DNA of 15,841 nt. Origin: Ahrensia sp. (lineage in GTDB: Bacteria; Pseudomonadota; Alphaproteobacteria; Rhizobiales; Rhizobiaceae). Below are positions 13,208 to 15,841 of this stretch, one piece after another (positions within the stretch are counted from its first letter, which is position 1; every line of letters begins with the position of its first letter). Below the pieces are notes generated by a model. That model was not told the origin of the DNA and searched no databases. It worked only from the letters and a program-made list of their open reading frames with translations. The stretch spans positions 1 through 15,841 of the forward strand of contig NZXU01000047.1 of assembly GCA_002698425.1 (NCBI GenBank). Direction: 5' to 3'. Made by a program: the position numbers and the translations under genes.

Positions 13208-15085
13208 GTGATTTCCAGACGCTTCATCAATCTATTGCTCACCGCAGCCATCGCCGTGCCGGCCGTGCCTGTCATGACCGTGTCGTCCGAGGCACAGGTC
13301 CAGCTGCACGAATTGCTTTTCGGCCGTCGTCCGCGCCGTGAGCGCGTAATCCGCGTGGAGCCCGAGAAGCCGCGGCCCGCGCCGCGGGCGATCAAACGCG
13401 TATCAGGCCCGCGCTACTACACCTACAAGGCCGAGGCGATAAGCGCGGTCGCCGTCGTGTCGCTGTTGCCCGAAGCGGCGGAAACCGGCGGCATGGGCCT
13501 GGAGCCCAGCCTCGATTTCGAGGCGAAGCGTTTCGCGGAGGCGCTGCGGCTCGCGCCCGACACCTCGGTCTCCATGGAAAAGGAGATCGCCGAGGCGCTG
13601 AAAGCGCATTACGCCGAAAGCCCGAAATTCATCTGGTCGCGGGGCAACAGCGTCACCGCCGAGGCCAAGGCGGTCGTCGCCTTGCTGGAGCAGGCGGGTG
13701 ATCAGGGCCTCGAAGCATCCGAATATGCCGTCGCCGTCCCGCGCGACGGTTGGTCGATGGACGATCCGGCCGGCCGCACCGCCGACCTGCTGGCCTTCGA
13801 TATCCAGCTTTCGGCGCGGGCGCTACGCTACGCCATGGACGTCAAGGACGGCGCGGTGATCCCGAACAAGCTGTCCGGCTATCACGACTTCCCGCTGCCG
13901 CGTCTGGCCGCCAAGGATGCGATCGGCATTCTTGCGAAGACTTCCGATCCAGCCGCCTGGCTGCAGACGCTTGAGCCGAAACAGCCTGAATATGCCGAGC
14001 TGAAGGATGCGCTGAAGGATTTGCGCGCCGAGGATGTCGACGAGATCGTCATTCCCGCCGGCACTTTCGTCAAGGTGGACCAGACCACCGAGGCGCTGCC
14101 ACAGATCATGAAGGCGCTGCGCAAGCGCGCCAGCGAGGAGACCCGCGAGAAACATGCGGCGACCTTCGCCGAATATCTCGGCGGCGAGGAATATACCCAC
14201 GACATCGCCGAGCTGGTGAAGGACTTCCAGCGTGAGAGCGGTCTCGTCCCCGACGGCATCGTCGGCAGGAACACGGTTTCCCATCTGACCGACGAGAGCC
14301 ATGCTTCCAAGATCGAGCGCGTCGAACTGGCGATGGAACGCCTGCGTTGGCATCCCGAGCGTTTCGGCTATCGCCATGTCCTGATCAATCAGGCGGCCTA
14401 CCGGGCGTCCTATTTCGAGGACGGCAAGGAAGAGCTGTCGATGCGCGCCATCGTCGGCAAGAAGTCGAACCAGACGTCGTTCTTCTTCGACGAGGTCGAG
14501 ACCGTCGTTTACAATCCCTATTGGGGCGTGCCGCAGTCGATCATCGTCAACGAGATGCTGCCGAAGCTCTATCGCGACCCGGGCTATCTTGACCGGGCCG
14601 GATACGAGGTGACCAACACTTCGGGCCGGCGCGTCTCCTCGGCGGCCGTCGACTGGTGGAACTATTCAGGCAAGGTGCCCTACAATGTCCGGCAGAAACC
14701 GGGCCCGCGCAATGCGCTTGGCGAGGTGAAGATCCTCTTCCCCAACAAGCATCACATCTACATGCACGACACGCCGTCGCGGAACCTGTTCGACCGCGAC
14801 CAGCGTGCGCTCAGCCATGGCTGCGTGCGCCTGCAGCAGCCGCAGGCCATGGCCGCGGCCGTACTCGGCAAGACGGAAGACTATGTCCATAGCCGCATCG
14901 ACAATGGCCGCGGCGAGGAGTCGGAGAGCGTGCCGGTGAAAATCCCGGTCTTCGTCTCCTACTACACCGCCTGGCCGGATGCGGACGGCAACGTCCAGTA
15001 TTATTCCGACATCTATGACCGCGACGTCTATCTCGACCGCGCGATCAAGTCGGTGCGCGAGGCGCGCGGCAGCGCCGAGTCCTGA
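13208..15085 (+). CDS. L,D-transpeptidase, YcbB/LdtD type
   Basis: A periplasmic enzyme that forms 3-3 crosslinks in peptidoglycan or attaches proteins to it. The GTG at 13208 has GGCGGAG at 13195-13201 and gives a signal peptide MISRRFINLLLTAAIAVPAV with likely cleavage after SEA, before QVQ. A longer frame from 13100 would bury that signal. The 625-residue product has a scaffold domain, a peptidoglycan-binding domain at about 328-362 (DIAELVKDFQRESGLVPDGIVG), and a YkuD catalytic domain at about 385-545. The catalytic motif is intact: His in YMHDTPSRNLF, and SHGCVR with Cys539. An N-terminal basic, Pro-rich stretch (RRPRRERVIRVEPEKPRPAPR) follows the signal. The stop TGA overlaps the hairpin at 15084-15103. 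Confidence 0.93.
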   Translation: MISRRFINLLLTAAIAVPAVPVMTVSSEAQVQLHELLFGRRPRRERVIRVEPEKPRPAPRAIKRVSGPRYYTYKAEAISAVAVVSLLPEAAETGGMGLEPSLDFEAKRFAEALRLAPDTSVSMEKEIAEALKAHYAESPKFIWSRGNSVTAEAKAVVALLEQAGDQGLEASEYAVAVPRDGWSMDDPAGRTADLLAFDIQLSARALRYAMDVKDGAVIPNKLSGYHDFPLPRLAAKDAIGILAKTSDPAAWLQTLEPKQPEYAELKDALKDLRAEDVDEIVIPAGTFVKVDQTTEALPQIMKALRKRASEETREKHAATFAEYLGGEEYTHDIAELVKDFQRESGLVPDGIVGRNTVSHLTDESHASKIERVELAMERLRWHPERFGYRHVLINQAAYRASYFEDGKEELSMRAIVGKKSNQTSFFFDEVETVVYNPYWGVPQSIIVNEMLPKLYRDPGYLDRAGYEVTNTSGRRVSSAAVDWWNYSGKVPYNVRQKPGPRNALGEVKILFPNKHHIYMHDTPSRNLFDRDQRALSHGCVRLQQPQAMAAAVLGKTEDYVHSRIDNGRGEESESVPVKIPVFVSYYTAWPDADGNVQYYSDIYDRDVYLDRAIKSVREARGSAES

Positions 15086-15103
15086 TCCCCTCGAAAGGGG
15101 ATC
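15084..15103. terminator. Perfect 8-bp hairpin between two convergent genes
   Basis: GATCCCCT (15084-15091) pairs perfectly with AGGGGATC (15096-15103) around the loop CGAA. It begins inside the transpeptidase stop codon and lies 11 bases from the end of the convergent RlpA-like gene, the usual place for a bidirectional terminator. Neither side has a T run, so intrinsic termination would be weak. Confidence 0.45.
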
Positions 15104-15114
15104 CGGAAAGGCGA

Positions 15115-15474
15115 TCAGCCTATCGTCGAAATGCAGACGGGCGCGTGGCCGGAATTGATCATCCCGATCTTGCCGGCCGCGCCCTTCGACAGGTCGATGA
15201 TCCGGCCCCGGATGAAGGGGCCGCGGTCATTGATGCGCACCACCACCGACTTTCCGGTTTTCTTGTTGGTGACCTTCACCTTGGTGCCGAAAGGCAGCGT
15301 CTTGTGCGCCGCCGTCATCTGCGCCGGGTTCATCATCTCGCCCGATGCGGTACGCGAATGAAGCGCATACCATGATGCGCCGCCGCACTGTGCCGCCGCC
15401 GGGACTGTTGCCGATACCACGCAAAGCGTTGCCGCCGCGGCCGTGACGGCCGTGCCAAATTTTCTGATTTTCAC
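15115..15474 (-). CDS. RlpA-like septal ring/lytic transglycosylase family protein
   Basis: A short secreted double-psi beta-barrel protein of 119 residues. The signal peptide is [10 protein letters not shown]...VPAAA with cleavage likely before Gln29; the region lacks a proper lipobox (AAQC), so it is probably not a lipoprotein. The mature part is almost only the RlpA barrel: [41 protein letters not shown] and IIDLSKGAA. His57 and Asp83 correspond to residues needed for RlpA glycan cleavage. Cys30 and Cys114 may form a disulfide. No SPOR domain. I prefer GTG at 15474 because GGGG lies eight bases upstream and it begins the signal peptide directly; an ATG at 15495, seven codons earlier, lacks a ribosome binding site. 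Confidence 0.85.
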   Translation of the reverse strand: MKIRKFGTAVTAAAATLCVVSATVPAAAQCGGASWYALHSRTASGEMMNPAQMTAAHKTLPFGTKVKVTNKKTGKSVVVRINDRGPFIRGRIIDLSKGAAGKIGMINSGHAPVCISTIG

Positions 15475-15482
15475 TTGTTTTA

Positions 15483-15500
15483 CCCCGATTTGCATCGGGG
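15483..15500 (-). promoter_or_regulatory. GNRA-capped hairpin covering the RlpA-like ribosome binding site
   Basis: On the minus strand CCCCGAT, loop GCAA, ATCGGGG form a perfect seven-base-pair hairpin with a GNRA tetraloop. Its 3' arm holds the GGGG that would serve as ribosome binding site for the GTG at 15474. If the upstream ATG at 15495 is the real start, the hairpin instead covers that start codon. Either way it sits across the initiation region. Confidence 0.6.
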
Positions 15501-15539
15501 GACGTCGGGATGGAACCGGGGCCAGGGCGAAGCGTTGTT

Positions 15540-15559
15540 CTCAAGCGGTTGGGCTTGAG
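15540..15559. other. 7-bp inverted repeat between the RlpA-like gene and the SDR gene
   Basis: CTCAAGC (15540-15546) and GCTTGAG (15553-15559) are perfect arms around six bases. It lies 48 bases after the SDR gene stop on the minus strand and upstream of the RlpA-like gene. It may be a weak terminator for the former (no T run) or an operator for the latter. Confidence 0.4.
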
Positions 15560-15607
15560 TCATCAAGGCTCCGGGCGCGTTATGGTTCCGACCGGGCGTT
15601 CCCCGTA

Positions 15608-15841
15608 CTAGTGCCAGTTATCCTGCGCCCACATACGCGACAGGGCCGTCTTGTAATCGCTGTGGGCGAAAGCGAAACCGGCCCGTTTCAACTTCGCGTT
15701 CGAGACGCGCTTGTTCTCCCCGTAAAAGGAGCGGGCCATTGGCGAAATTGTGGCGGTCTCGAAGTCGATTGCAGGCGGCAAATCAACTTTCATTAATGAA
15801 CTTGCATATTCGACAACATCCTGCGGAGGCGCCGGTAGGTC
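15608..15841 (-). CDS. C-terminal part of a YeeZ-like SDR-family NAD(P)-dependent protein (cut by right edge)
   Basis: The minus-strand frame is open from the right edge to a TAG at 15608-15610, giving 77 residues. The tail matches the end of YeeZ-like extended SDR proteins: PAPPQDVVEYA, then SPMARSFYGENKRVSN, a basic helix, and an aromatic segment SDYKTALSRMW. The N-terminal Rossmann fold with the NAD(P)-binding glycine motif lies outside the window, so the enzyme activity cannot be judged. An internal ATG at 15793 gives a shorter open frame but is not the start, since the recognisable homology continues upstream of it. Confidence 0.8.
   Translation of the reverse strand, partial: DLPAPPQDVVEYASSLMKVDLPPAIDFETATISPMARSFYGENKRVSNAKLKRAGFAFAHSDYKTALSRMWAQDNWH

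Noticed and set aside
15443..15796. Plus-strand 117-residue frame at the right end
   Set aside because: It runs antisense across the RlpA-like start, the intergenic inverted repeat and the SDR tail, with no recognisable domain.

Overview
The window looks like chromosomal DNA of an alphaproteobacterium of the order Hyphomicrobiales (Rhizobiales), probably close to Rhizobiaceae. This rests on the GC-rich codon use, a DUF1127 gene divergent from an LsrB/VtlR-type LysR regulator, a rhizobial-style MsrA with its long N-terminus, and the general character of the polA, L,D-transpeptidase and RlpA-like proteins. I cannot name the genus. No phage, insertion sequence, CRISPR array or toxin-antitoxin module is visible. 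Most of the window is ordinary housekeeping and transport DNA; the interest lies in the regulatory DNA between genes.

Left part (1-5765). After the tail of an unrecognised gene comes an AT-rich regulatory island (about 203-310), then a complete sugar ABC importer in the order binding protein (ytfQ-like), double ATPase (ytfR-like), permease (ytfT-like), permease (yjfF-like). A FadR-type GntR regulator with a TTG start follows. The four transport proteins match the Escherichia coli YtfQ-YtfR-YtfT-YjfF galactofuranose system closely enough to call orthologous families. A long hairpin separates the binding-protein gene from the ATPase gene, while the two permease genes overlap their upstream neighbours, as expected for one operon with excess binding protein. 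The regulator may control the operon from the AT-rich island, but this is inferred from position only.

Middle (5709-9338). A 16-bp tandem repeat carries the regulator's stop codon and ends four bases short of a convergent tRNA-Ser(GGA). Next come a small two-helix membrane protein, msrA and a nitrilase-superfamily amidohydrolase, all on the plus strand. A DUF1127 gene then faces away from a cysteine-rich LysR regulator resembling LsrB/VtlR. The gap between them holds a good T-N11-A LysR box at a plausible activating distance from the DUF1127 promoter.

Right part (9343-15841). A DUF3307 membrane protein lies just downstream of polA (DNA polymerase I, all three domains intact) on the minus strand. 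A YcbB-type L,D-transpeptidase diverges from polA and converges on an RlpA-like double-psi beta-barrel protein. The proposed Shine-Dalgarno of the latter is buried in a perfect GNRA-capped hairpin. The right edge cuts a YeeZ-like SDR-family gene. The right end is therefore rich in cell-wall enzymes.
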